The position numbers and the translations under genes are program-made. Positions 6,691 through 12,341 of a DNA stretch of 18,491 bases are shown here, one piece after another; position 1 is the stretch's first letter; each line of letters begins with the position of its first letter. Origin of the DNA: DASPHG01 sp035629775. Its GTDB lineage: Bacteria > Actinomycetota > Thermoleophilia > Solirubrobacterales > Thermoleophilaceae. The notes below the pieces were generated by a model, which was not told the origin of the DNA, did not search any database, and saw only the letters and a program-made list of their open reading frames with translations. The stretch is from NCBI GenBank assembly GCA_035629775.1, contig DASPHG010000070.1, positions 1 through 18,491 on the forward strand, read 5' to 3'.

Positions 6691-7335
6691 GTGGACGAGG
6701 CGCTACCGAGCCTGCGCGGCAGGCTCCACCTGCACACGATCTGGTTCTCGGTCGCCGCCGCGACGCTCCTGATCGCGTTCGCGCCGGCCGGCACGCCCCG
6801 TCTCGTGGCGGCGATCTACGGGGTGGGGCTCAACGCCCTCTTCATCACCAGCGCGCTCTATCACCGCTGGCCTCCCGCGTCGCGTTGGAAGCCGATCCTG
6901 CGCCGGATCGACCACTGCGTGATCTTCGTGTTCATCGCGGCGAGCTACACCCCGATCGCCGCGCTCGTCCTCGAGCCGCCGAGCAGCACGATCGTGCTGG
7001 TCAGCGTCTGGGTCGGCGCGGTGCTCGGCGTCGCGTTCAGCATCGCGTGGATCGACGCGCCCCGCCTGGCGGTCGCGCTCTCCTACATCGGCATCGGCTG
7101 GGTGATCGTGATCGCGCTCCCAGAAGTCTTCGCCGAGACCGGGGCCGTGCCCGCAATGCTCTTCCTGGCAGGCGGGCTGCTCTACTCGGCCGGCGCGGTC
7201 GTGTACGCGCGCAAGCGCCCCGACCCGTGGCCGCGCGTCTTCGGCTTCCACGAGATCTTCCACGCGCTCGTGATCGCGGCGGCGGCGCTCCACTTCGTCG
7301 CGATGGCCGGCTGGGTGATCCCGGCCGAGACCTGA
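6691..7335 (+). CDS. Hemolysin III / PAQR-like integral membrane protein
   Basis: The 214-aa, seven-helix protein carries the family's metal-site motifs in order: SALYHRW near the end of helix 2, RRIDHCVIFVFIAASYTPIA, and FGFHEIFHALVIAAAALHFVAM near the C-terminus. These His/Asp/Ser positions are the zinc-site residues of the HlyIII/PAQR (YqfA) superfamily, thought to act as membrane hydrolases or receptors; haemolysis is shown for only a few members. GTG 6691 is the only start that gives a normal family length; it has no clear Shine-Dalgarno. It is divergent from the histidine kinase and convergent with the HDOD-LuxR gene, with 10 nt between stop codons. The structured leader suggests post-initiation control. 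Confidence 0.88.
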   Translation: MDEALPSLRGRLHLHTIWFSVAAATLLIAFAPAGTPRLVAAIYGVGLNALFITSALYHRWPPASRWKPILRRIDHCVIFVFIAASYTPIAALVLEPPSSTIVLVSVWVGAVLGVAFSIAWIDAPRLAVALSYIGIGWVIVIALPEVFAETGAVPAMLFLAGGLLYSAGAVVYARKRPDPWPRVFGFHEIFHALVIAAAALHFVAMAGWVIPAET

Positions 7336-7345
7336 TCCGGTCCGG

Positions 7346-8359
7346 CTAGATCCAGCCCTCGCGGCTCGCGATGAGGACCGCCTGGGCGCGGTCGGCCGCG
7401 CCGAGCTTCGCGTACACGTTGTGCAGATGGCTGCGCACCGTGCTCGCCGCGATGCCCAGGTCGTGCGCGATCTCCTTGTAGACCTTCGACGCCGCCAGGC
7501 CGCGCAGCACCTCGCGCTCCTGGTTCGAGAGCGGCGACTTCGCGGTCGTGCGCCGGCGGCGCTCGCCGCGCTCGGGCAGCCGGTACATGAGCGACTGCAG
7601 GGCGGCGGTGTCGAAGCCGACGGCCGCGGCCGCCTGCTCGAGCTCCGCGGGGCGAACGGTCTCCCCGAGCTCGTACCGGGTGAGCCCGTCGGCCAGGCGG
7701 ATGATTGCGGCCTCGCCCTCGGCGTCCGCCGAGTGGTGGCGCTCGACGGCGCGCGCGATCGCCTGCGGGAACCGCCAGCGACGCAGCAGGACGCCGCCGA
7801 TCACGGCGTGATCCACGCCGTACTCGACCCGCTCCGCGTGCACGCGCTCCTCGGGCGACATGCTTGTATCGGACAGCCGCTCGAGATAGGCCGGGTATGC
7901 ATCGGCCATCACGACCTTGCCCAGGTCATGGAGCAGTGCGGCCACGAGCAGCTCGTCCGGGCGCGGGTAGTCGATCTCGCGCGCGATCATGTCGGTCGTG
8001 CCCGCCACCGCCACCGCATGAAGGCGGAAGCGCTCCGGCGGAAGCTGCCAGCCCGGGATCCGCTCGAAGAACCCGTAGACGCCGATCCGGCGCGCCAGCG
8101 TCTCGATCCCCTCGGGCGCCAGGACGCGAATCGCGTCCGGCACGGTCGCGATCTTGCCCCGCTTGCGCTCGTCGGCATTTGCGAGCCGCATGACGGCGAC
8201 CACCAGCGCGACGTCGGACTCGATCGCGGTGACCAGGTCCTCGTCGCGCGAGTTCGGCTCGAGCAGCACGCGCAGCACACGGTTCCGCGACTCGGCGAGT
8301 GCGGGCATCGTGTCGAGACGCTCGATGGCCTGTGGGAGACGGTGGCGGTAGTTGCTCAC
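7346..8359 (-). CDS. HDOD domain fused to a LuxR-type DNA-binding domain
   Basis: The 337-aa protein has an N-terminal HDOD/HD-like domain (about 5-245) and a C-terminal LuxR/GerE helix-turn-helix (about 276-335: LSNQEREVLRGLAASKVYKE, then IAASTVRSHLHNVYAKLG). Many HDOD proteins have lost their metal site. This one retains His114, HDLGK (144-148), His184, His-His 208-209 and Asp224, so it could bind metal or a nucleotide. There is no receiver domain, so the HDOD domain probably provides the signal input to the DNA-binding domain. The start is GTG 8359 without a clear ribosome binding site, 26 nt after the stop of the Cys-rich gene, suggesting co-transcription from the second c-di-GMP-I-like leader. 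Targets are unknown. Confidence 0.88.
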   Translation of the reverse strand: MSNYRHRLPQAIERLDTMPALAESRNRVLRVLLEPNSRDEDLVTAIESDVALVVAVMRLANADERKRGKIATVPDAIRVLAPEGIETLARRIGVYGFFERIPGWQLPPERFRLHAVAVAGTTDMIAREIDYPRPDELLVAALLHDLGKVVMADAYPAYLERLSDTSMSPEERVHAERVEYGVDHAVIGGVLLRRWRFPQAIARAVERHHSADAEGEAAIIRLADGLTRYELGETVRPAELEQAAAAVGFDTAALQSLMYRLPERGERRRRTTAKSPLSNQEREVLRGLAASKVYKEIAHDLGIAASTVRSHLHNVYAKLGAADRAQAVLIASREGWI

Positions 8360-8385
8360 GGTGACAATCTGCCCATTTGCGGGGG

Positions 8386-8799
8386 CTAGAAGTCCTCCGG
8401 CATGATCGCGCCCGCATGGAGCGCGGCGATGAATCGCTCCACGTCATCGGTCATGTTGGCGCGTTGCAGCTTCTTGAGGTCGTCCACGACCGACGCCGTG
8501 CCGTCGTCCAGGCGCTCGTCGTACCGGTCGACGCACTCCTGCGTGAAGACACCCTCGGTGCAGTCCTCGCAGTTCGGACAGCGCAGCACGATGCGCCACA
8601 ACGTGGGGCCGGCGGCCTCCCACATGATGGGCTCGACCAGGTCCGAGCTACAGGAATCGCAGCGGCAGAGGTCGCGATCGGCCTCGATCGGCTGCTTGAC
8701 GCGCGTGTACGGCGCGCCCGTCTCGGGCTGGACGATCTCGAGCACCCTCCCGGACGGGAGGTCGACGGTCGAAACGACTTGCGGTGGGCGGCGGCGCAT
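8386..8799 (-). CDS. Cys-rich, probably zinc-binding protein of unknown function, riboswitch-led
   Basis: The 137-aa product has a beta-rich start (STVDLPSGRVLEIVQPETG), a CRCDSC motif (Cys45, 47, 50), a hydrophobic stretch WEAAGPTLWRIVLRC and CPNCEDC (Cys74, 77, 80) plus Cys89. The two CxxC knuckles 24 residues apart fit a zinc ribbon. The C-terminal third (about 91-137) is acidic and helical (DDLKKLQRANMTDDVERFIA). ATG 8799 is chosen because the longer frame to 8907 runs through the folded aptamer and reads as low-complexity Arg-rich sequence; GAAGGGG lies upstream. I recognise no named family. Leadership by a c-di-GMP-I-like aptamer and linkage to an HDOD-LuxR regulator suggest a role in c-di-GMP-dependent surface behaviour. 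Confidence 0.82.
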   Translation of the reverse strand: MRRRPPQVVSTVDLPSGRVLEIVQPETGAPYTRVKQPIEADRDLCRCDSCSSDLVEPIMWEAAGPTLWRIVLRCPNCEDCTEGVFTQECVDRYDERLDDGTASVVDDLKKLQRANMTDDVERFIAALHAGAIMPEDF

Positions 8800-8844
8800 G
8801 GAGGTGGGTCCCCTTCGGTCTGCCGGACGCTCCACCCGCAACTG

Positions 8845-8933
8845 CTCTCCTTCGGTAACCCGGCTGGCTCCACTCGGGAGCCCCGTGGCTTTGCGAACCC
8901 GCCTCACGACGGGGGTGCCTTTATCGGGAGAAG
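8845..8933 (-). promoter_or_regulatory. Second, divergent c-di-GMP-I (GEMM-I)-like riboswitch aptamer
   Basis: The minus strand shows P1 (CUUCUCC with GGAGAG), AUAAAGGC, a 6-bp hairpin with GUGA tetraloop (8904-8907), GUUCGCAAAGCCACGG, a perfect 6-bp P3 (GGCUCC/GGAGCC, 8866-8882) and GCCGGGUUACCGAAGG. Hairpin sequence, tetraloop, CGCAAAGCCACGG and CCGGGUUACC match the pilin riboswitch closely. G at 8919 aligns with specificity base G20, A at 8892 with A47 and C at 8893 with C46, so c-di-GMP is the expected ligand. It departs from consensus in the P2 internal loop, where the usual AAA and GAC are ACC and UUC. It ends about 45 nt before the Cys-rich gene ATG. A GATATAGC stretch at about 8965-8972 could be a -10 element. 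Confidence 0.85.
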
Positions 8934-8956
8934 CGACCTATCGGTTTTTTCGCTTA

Positions 8957-8980
8957 CTCGCTAGCTATATCGGCAGCGAG
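8957..8980. other. Small inverted repeat between the coiled-coil gene and the second riboswitch
   Basis: CTCGCT (8957-8962) and AGCGAG (8975-8980) form a perfect 6-bp inverted repeat around a 12-nt AT-rich centre. It may be a weak terminator of the upstream minus-strand gene or a protein-binding site overlapping the promoter of the riboswitch transcript. Confidence 0.3.
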
Positions 8981-8990
8981 AGCCGGCCCT

Positions 8991-9257
8991 TTAGGGGGTC
9001 CCCCCACGCCGGCCCGGAAACCGTCGCGCGACCCGGCCGAGCGTGTCGGCCGCCTCGACCAGAGGCACGAGCGAAGCCTGCAGCTCGGCCATGGTCTCGG
9101 GCAGCTCGCGCAGGTGCTGCTGGACCTCCACGAGGGTCGGCATGGCCGCCTCGATCGTCTGCATCCGCCGCTCGATGTCCGGGATCCGCTCGGCGCCCGC
9201 GGCGACTCGCGCGAGCCGTTCGTTGATCTCGGGAAGAGTTCGCGTGGCCTCGGCCAT
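8991..9257 (-). CDS. Coiled-coil protein, C-terminal part of a probably frameshifted gene
   Basis: From ATG 9257 the 88-aa product is a nearly continuous amphipathic helix with repeated leucines and LPE motifs (TLPEINERL, IPDIERRMQTIEAAMPTLVE, LRELPETMAELQASLVPLVE), ending in a short basic RRFPGRRGGTP tail. The same frame stays open upstream to 9383 and reads as the same repeat (NPLSGLLALPEVLGALRALP, then EIAANTAAMAE), so true coding starts before 9257, yet no ATG/GTG/TTG exists in that extension. The preceding frame (9350-9493) seems to supply the missing N-terminus in another phase. I do not recognise the family; phasin- or chemoreceptor-like coiled coils are the general type. It is upstream of, and co-oriented with, the second riboswitch. 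Confidence 0.55.
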   Translation of the reverse strand: MAEATRTLPEINERLARVAAGAERIPDIERRMQTIEAAMPTLVEVQQHLRELPETMAELQASLVPLVEAADTLGRVARRFPGRRGGTP

Positions 9258-9349
9258 CGCGGCCGTGTTCGCCGCGATCTCGGGCAGGGCGCGGAGTGCC
9301 CCGAGGACCTCGGGGAGGGCGAGCAGGCCGGAAAGCGGGTTGCGCGGAA

Positions 9350-9493
9350 TCAGGCTTGCGATGACGCCACAGTAGCCGGAGCGTCAGCCTGCTCGGCCAC
9401 CTCTGTGACGCGCTCTTCCGGCGCCAGCGCGTTCTGCCTGCCGGGGCGCAGCCCGATCGACTCGAGAACTGGCCGGTTCCCGCCGTGAAACAC
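9350..9493 (-). CDS. Short ORF, probable N-terminal part of the frameshifted coiled-coil gene
   Basis: GTG 9493 opens a 47-codon frame containing NRPVLESIGLRPGRQNALAP and EERVTEVAEQADAPATVASSQA before TGA at 9352-9350. Residue use looks like real coding sequence, and the other frames here are Arg/Pro-rich. The coiled-coil frame opens at 9383, so the two overlap by about 33 nt with a -1 phase difference. A single-base deletion, a sequencing error, or a -1 programmed shift would join them into one protein of about 166 residues; I see no slippery heptamer. The start is divergent from the DUF488 gene with 46 nt between. Confidence 0.45.
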   Translation of the reverse strand: MFHGGNRPVLESIGLRPGRQNALAPEERVTEVAEQADAPATVASSQA

Positions 9494-9539
9494 AGGCGGG
9501 CGCGTAGCTCGTGCGCGACGCTAGTGCCACCATGGCGCG

Positions 9540-10022
9540 GTGGCGGGGCTCGCGACCATCGGTGTGTACGGGTTCGCCGCGCGGAGCTTCCTCGCCGCGC
9601 TCCGCGGCGCCGACGTCCGCGTCCTGATCGACGTGCGCCAGCGCCGCGGCGTGCGCGGGCCCGAGTACGCCTGGGCGAACGCCGCCCGCCTGCAGGCGGC
9701 GATGGACACCGCGGGGATCGGCTACGTGCACCTGAAGGAGCTCGCCCCGACGACCGAGCTGCGCGAGGTCCAGTACGCGGAGGACGAGCGCAGGGGCGTG
9801 GGCAAGCGCTCACGCAGCGAGCTGGCGCCGGCGTACGTCGAGCGCTACACGCGCGAGATCCTCGACCCGGCGGGCGTCGGGCCGGTCCTGGCAGCGCTCC
9901 CGGCGGCCGGCAGTGCGGCGCTCATGTGCGTCGAGCGCGACCCGGAGGCCTGCCACCGGTCGCTGATCGCCGCGCGCGCCGCGGAGGACCACGGCGTGCG
10001 CGTCACTCACCTGCGGCCGTGA
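9540..10022 (+). CDS. DUF488 family protein
   Basis: The 160-aa product matches the DUF488 layout: TIGVYGFAARSFLAAL at the N-terminus, VLIDVRQRRGVRGPEYAWAN (the VDVR..P.SR..-like strand and loop), GIGYVHLKELAP, and a C-terminal ALMCVERDPEACHRSLIAARA (the LLC.E.DP..CHR.LIA signature). The family is uncharacterised; the CHR motif is suggestive of a nuclease- or phosphatase-like site, but no reaction is established to my knowledge. GTG 9540 is the first in-frame start and places TIG six residues in, as usual; the ATG at 9532 is out of frame. It is convergent with the exporter operon and followed by a hairpin. Confidence 0.85.
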   Translation: MAGLATIGVYGFAARSFLAALRGADVRVLIDVRQRRGVRGPEYAWANAARLQAAMDTAGIGYVHLKELAPTTELREVQYAEDERRGVGKRSRSELAPAYVERYTREILDPAGVGPVLAALPAAGSAALMCVERDPEACHRSLIAARAAEDHGVRVTHLRP

Positions 10023-10026
10023 AAGA

Positions 10027-10046
10027 AAAGGGCTCCGTCCCCCTTT
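10027..10046. terminator. Hairpin between convergent genes, probable terminator of the exporter operon
   Basis: AAAGGG (10027-10032) pairs with CCCTTT (10041-10046). Read on the minus strand, it starts at the stop codon of the 58-aa gene and is followed by TTCTTTC, a fair Rho-independent terminator. It also lies 4 nt after the DUF488 stop on the plus strand. Confidence 0.55.
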
Positions 10047-10221
10047 AGCGGAGGCGGCGCACGATCAGCGTCAGTACCACGACGATCACGATCAGGGCGC
10101 CCACCTGCGCCGCCACGCGGACCCCGGCGGACTCGTCCGCGGTCATGCGGCCGATGCCCGCGAAGACAACGGACGATCCGAAGAAGGCGACCAGGACCCA
10201 CAGGGCCGCGGTGCGGTTCAT
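10045..10221 (-). CDS. Small two-helix membrane protein of unknown function
   Basis: The 58-aa product has two hydrophobic helices (about 6-24 and 35-54) joined by the polar GRMTADESAG, ending in a basic RRLR. The ATG at 10221 overlaps the stop of the propeller gene (ATGA), so it is translationally coupled and is the last gene of the operon. The longer in-frame reading to 10272 lies within the propeller gene and is rejected. No family is recognised; the Arg-rich end suggests a cytoplasmic C-terminus. Confidence 0.65.
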   Translation of the reverse strand: MNRTAALWVLVAFFGSSVVFAGIGRMTADESAGVRVAAQVGALIVIVVVLTLIVRRLR

Positions 10222-11282
10222 GCCGCGCTGACCGACAGCACCGGCGGGAGCCGTGTGGCGGCCACGGACCACGTCGCGCCGGCGTCGGCCGAGCCGAACA
10301 CGTCGCCCGAGGTCGCGCCGAAGTAGAGCTCGAGCGCCTCCCCCTCCCCGGTCCAGTCGAAGGCCTCGCGCAGCACCGTGAGGTACGCGTGGTCCTGGGG
10401 CAGGCCCTCACCGCGCGGCGTCCAGCTCGCGCCCGCGTCGCGGGTCTCGTACACCCTCACGCGTCCCTCGGGCGTCACGCGGTCCGTGTCCGCCGTGAGC
10501 GGGATGAGGAACGCGCTGTCGGGGTCGGCCGGGTCGAGCGCCAGCGGGAAGCCGAAGTCGGACGGCAGCCCCGCGCCGATGTCGGTCCAGCTCGCGCCGG
10601 CGTCGTCGGAGCGGTATACGCCGCCGTGGAACTGCATGAAGAGGCGGTCGGGCTGCCGCGGCGCGCGGTGCATGCGGTGGATGCACAGCCCGACCTCGTC
10701 GGCCGGCGCGTCCTCGGGCGCGTAGCGCGGCACGAGCCCCTCGTTGCCGCGGCTCCACGTGGCGCCGCCGTCCTCGGTCAGCCACACGCCCGCCGCGGAG
10801 ATCGCGACCGCGAGCTTCTGCGGCTCGCCGGGCCAGGTGACGATCGTGTGCAGGCAGAGGCCGCCCCCTCCGGGCTGCCACTTGGGGCGGGTCGGGTGGG
10901 CCCAGAGCGCCTCGTTGAGCCGCCAGGTGGCCCCGCCGTCGTCGCTCTCGAACAGCACGCCCGGGTCGCCTCCGGCGTAGAGCTTCCCGTCGGCCTCGCC
11001 CGGAACGATCACCCAGATCCGCTCGAGCGCAGCCTCGCCCGCCTCCGGCAGCGCGAGTCCGGCCGCCTGCTCCCACTCGCCCGCAGGATCGTCGGTGTGC
11101 CAGATCTTCGGTCCGTAGAACGGCGAGGTGACCGAGGCGAGGAGGCGGCCGCTGCGCGGATCGCGGAGCGCGTACTCGACGGTCTCGCCCGCGAACGCCC
11201 GCGCCGCGACCTCGTACGTCCCGCCCGGATCGCCCTCGAGCAGGAAGACTCCCTTGCGCGTCCCGACCAACAGCTCGCTCAT
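10218..11282 (-). CDS. BNR/Asp-box beta-propeller protein (sialidase/VPS10-like fold, no signal peptide)
   Basis: The 354-aa protein contains five clear Asp boxes (S/T-x-D-x-G-x-T/S-W) at about 113-120, 169-176, 225-232, 280-287 and 331-338, plus a degenerate one near 62-70, implying a five- to seven-bladed propeller. Annotation pipelines often call such proteins exo-alpha-sialidase or WD40/YVTN/BNR-like. I see no arginine triad typical of true sialidases, so an enzymatic call is not supported. It starts MSELLVGTRKGVFLLEGD with no signal peptide, so it is probably cytoplasmic. It begins 4 nt after the MoaD/ThiS-like gene, whose last two codons form its ribosome binding site, and it overlaps the 58-aa gene at its end. 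Confidence 0.88.
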   Translation of the reverse strand: MSELLVGTRKGVFLLEGDPGGTYEVAARAFAGETVEYALRDPRSGRLLASVTSPFYGPKIWHTDDPAGEWEQAAGLALPEAGEAALERIWVIVPGEADGKLYAGGDPGVLFESDDGGATWRLNEALWAHPTRPKWQPGGGGLCLHTIVTWPGEPQKLAVAISAAGVWLTEDGGATWSRGNEGLVPRYAPEDAPADEVGLCIHRMHRAPRQPDRLFMQFHGGVYRSDDAGASWTDIGAGLPSDFGFPLALDPADPDSAFLIPLTADTDRVTPEGRVRVYETRDAGASWTPRGEGLPQDHAYLTVLREAFDWTGEGEALELYFGATSGDVFGSADAGATWSVAATRLPPVLSVSAA

Positions 11283-11286
11283 CGAA

Positions 11287-11547
11287 TCACCCTCCAGATA
11301 TCGCCGGAATGACGTCCACGCGGTCGTCGGCGCCCAGCGCGTCCTCGGGCTGCGCCAGCTCGCCGTTCACGAATACGTTCAGGTGGGGGCGCAGCCGGCC
11401 GCGCTCGTCGAGGATCCAGCCGTCGAGCGCCCCATGCGCGCGCTCGAGCGCCTTGAGCAGCTCGATCACCGAGTCGGCCTCGACCACGTGCTCGGCCAGG
11501 TCGCCGGCCATCTTCCGCAGCGGCCCTCGCAGGCGTACGCGCGCCAT
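11287..11547 (-). CDS. MoaD/ThiS-family ubiquitin-like sulfur-carrier protein
   Basis: The 86-aa product has the beta-grasp pattern of MoaD/ThiS: ARVRLRGPLRKMAG at the start, LLKALERAHGALDGWILDER, the LNVFVNGEL strand-loop-strand, DDRVDVIPAISGG at the end, and the terminal Gly-Gly that is adenylated and thiocarboxylated in sulfur carriers or conjugated in ubiquitin-like modifiers. No ThiF/MoeB activator, MoaE or thiazole synthase gene is in the window, so it is not obviously in molybdopterin or thiamine synthesis. ATG 11547 overlaps the stop of the ABC permease (TGATG). Tight linkage to the propeller gene suggests the two work together. Confidence 0.92.
   Translation of the reverse strand: MARVRLRGPLRKMAGDLAEHVVEADSVIELLKALERAHGALDGWILDERGRLRPHLNVFVNGELAQPEDALGADDRVDVIPAISGG
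11290..11295 (-). promoter_or_regulatory. Shine-Dalgarno of the propeller gene formed by the Gly-Gly codons of the MoaD/ThiS-like gene
   Basis: The last two sense codons, GGA GGG, encode the essential C-terminal Gly-Gly and at the same time form a GGAGGG ribosome binding site 7 nt before the propeller ATG at 11282. The arrangement couples the two genes tightly. Confidence 0.75.
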
Positions 11548-12341
11548 CAGAGGATCAGCTTCCGCTCCATGAAGCGAATCGCGAGCCGCCACGACAGCAG
11601 CGCGAACGTGACGAGGAACGCCACATGGCCGACGTCCGCCCATCCCTCGAAGCCGAAGACCGCGTGGCGGACCAGCTCGACGCAGTGGTAGAGCGGGTTC
11701 ACGAGGCCCGCGATCTGCGCCCACTGGGGCAGTTCGGACAGCGGGAAGAAGGTGCCCGCCACGAGGAACATGGGCGTCAGCAGTCCGCTCTGCCAGTACG
11801 AGAAGCTCTCGATCGCCTTCGACTTCGCGGCGATGAAGATGCCGAAGAACGCCCAGCCGAGGCCGGCGAGCCCCGCGATCAGCGGCACGAGCAGCATGCC
11901 CCAGCTCGGATCGAGGCCGAACGCGACCGCCACCAGCATCGGAACGCATCCGTAGGTGCCCGTCCGGGCGCCGATCCAGAGCGCCTCCCCGGTCACGATC
12001 TCCTCCGTGTCGACGGGCGCGGCGAGGATCGCGTCGTAGGTGTGCTGGAACTCGTACTTGACGAAGGTCGAGTACATCGCCGGGAACGCGCCCGAGAACA
12101 GGACCGTGGTGGCGACAATCCCGGTGCCGACGAACTCGATGTACTCGTAGCCCGCGACCGTCGAGACCAGCGAGCCGAAGCCGAATCCGAAGGCCAGCAG
12201 GTAGATCGTCGGGTCGACCGTCGAGGAGAAGGTGGACGACCGCCAGAACGAGGAGTAGTTGACGACCTCCCGGACGATCACGCCCTGAAGCGCGGCGCGC
12301 TCGAGCCGGCCGAGGCGGGGCTGGGCGGCGGTCAGCGCCAT
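11547..12341 (-). CDS. ABC-2 type exporter permease, NodJ-like
   Basis: The 264-aa protein has about six membrane helices and the NodJ/DrrB-type ABC-2 sequence: VVNYSSFWRSSTFSSTVDPT near the N-terminus, YEFQHTYDAILAAPVDTEEI with VTGEALW between helices 2 and 3 (the coupling region), and LVAGTFFPLSELPQW with GLVNPLYHCVELVRH near the end. It forms the membrane half of an exporter with the ATPase just upstream; NodIJ relatives export lipo-oligosaccharides, others drugs or polyketides. ATG 12341 overlaps the ATPase stop (TGATG). Substrate is unknown. Confidence 0.92.
   Translation of the reverse strand: MALTAAQPRLGRLERAALQGVIVREVVNYSSFWRSSTFSSTVDPTIYLLAFGFGFGSLVSTVAGYEYIEFVGTGIVATTVLFSGAFPAMYSTFVKYEFQHTYDAILAAPVDTEEIVTGEALWIGARTGTYGCVPMLVAVAFGLDPSWGMLLVPLIAGLAGLGWAFFGIFIAAKSKAIESFSYWQSGLLTPMFLVAGTFFPLSELPQWAQIAGLVNPLYHCVELVRHAVFGFEGWADVGHVAFLVTFALLSWRLAIRFMERKLIL

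Noticed and set aside
8914..8922. Second aptamer as a 3',3'-cGAMP (GEMM-Ib) variant because of AAAGGC instead of AGGGC
   Set aside because: When aligned by the GC that pairs with the GC of CGCAAAG, the A falls at position 19 and the specificity position 20 remains G, so c-di-GMP is the default prediction.
8945..8950. T-run on the plus strand as a terminator
   Set aside because: No plus-strand gene ends nearby and no stem directly precedes it; on the minus strand it is an A-run in the riboswitch leader.
10218..11282. Call as a true sialidase
   Set aside because: Asp boxes only show a propeller fold; no arginine triad or signal peptide was seen.
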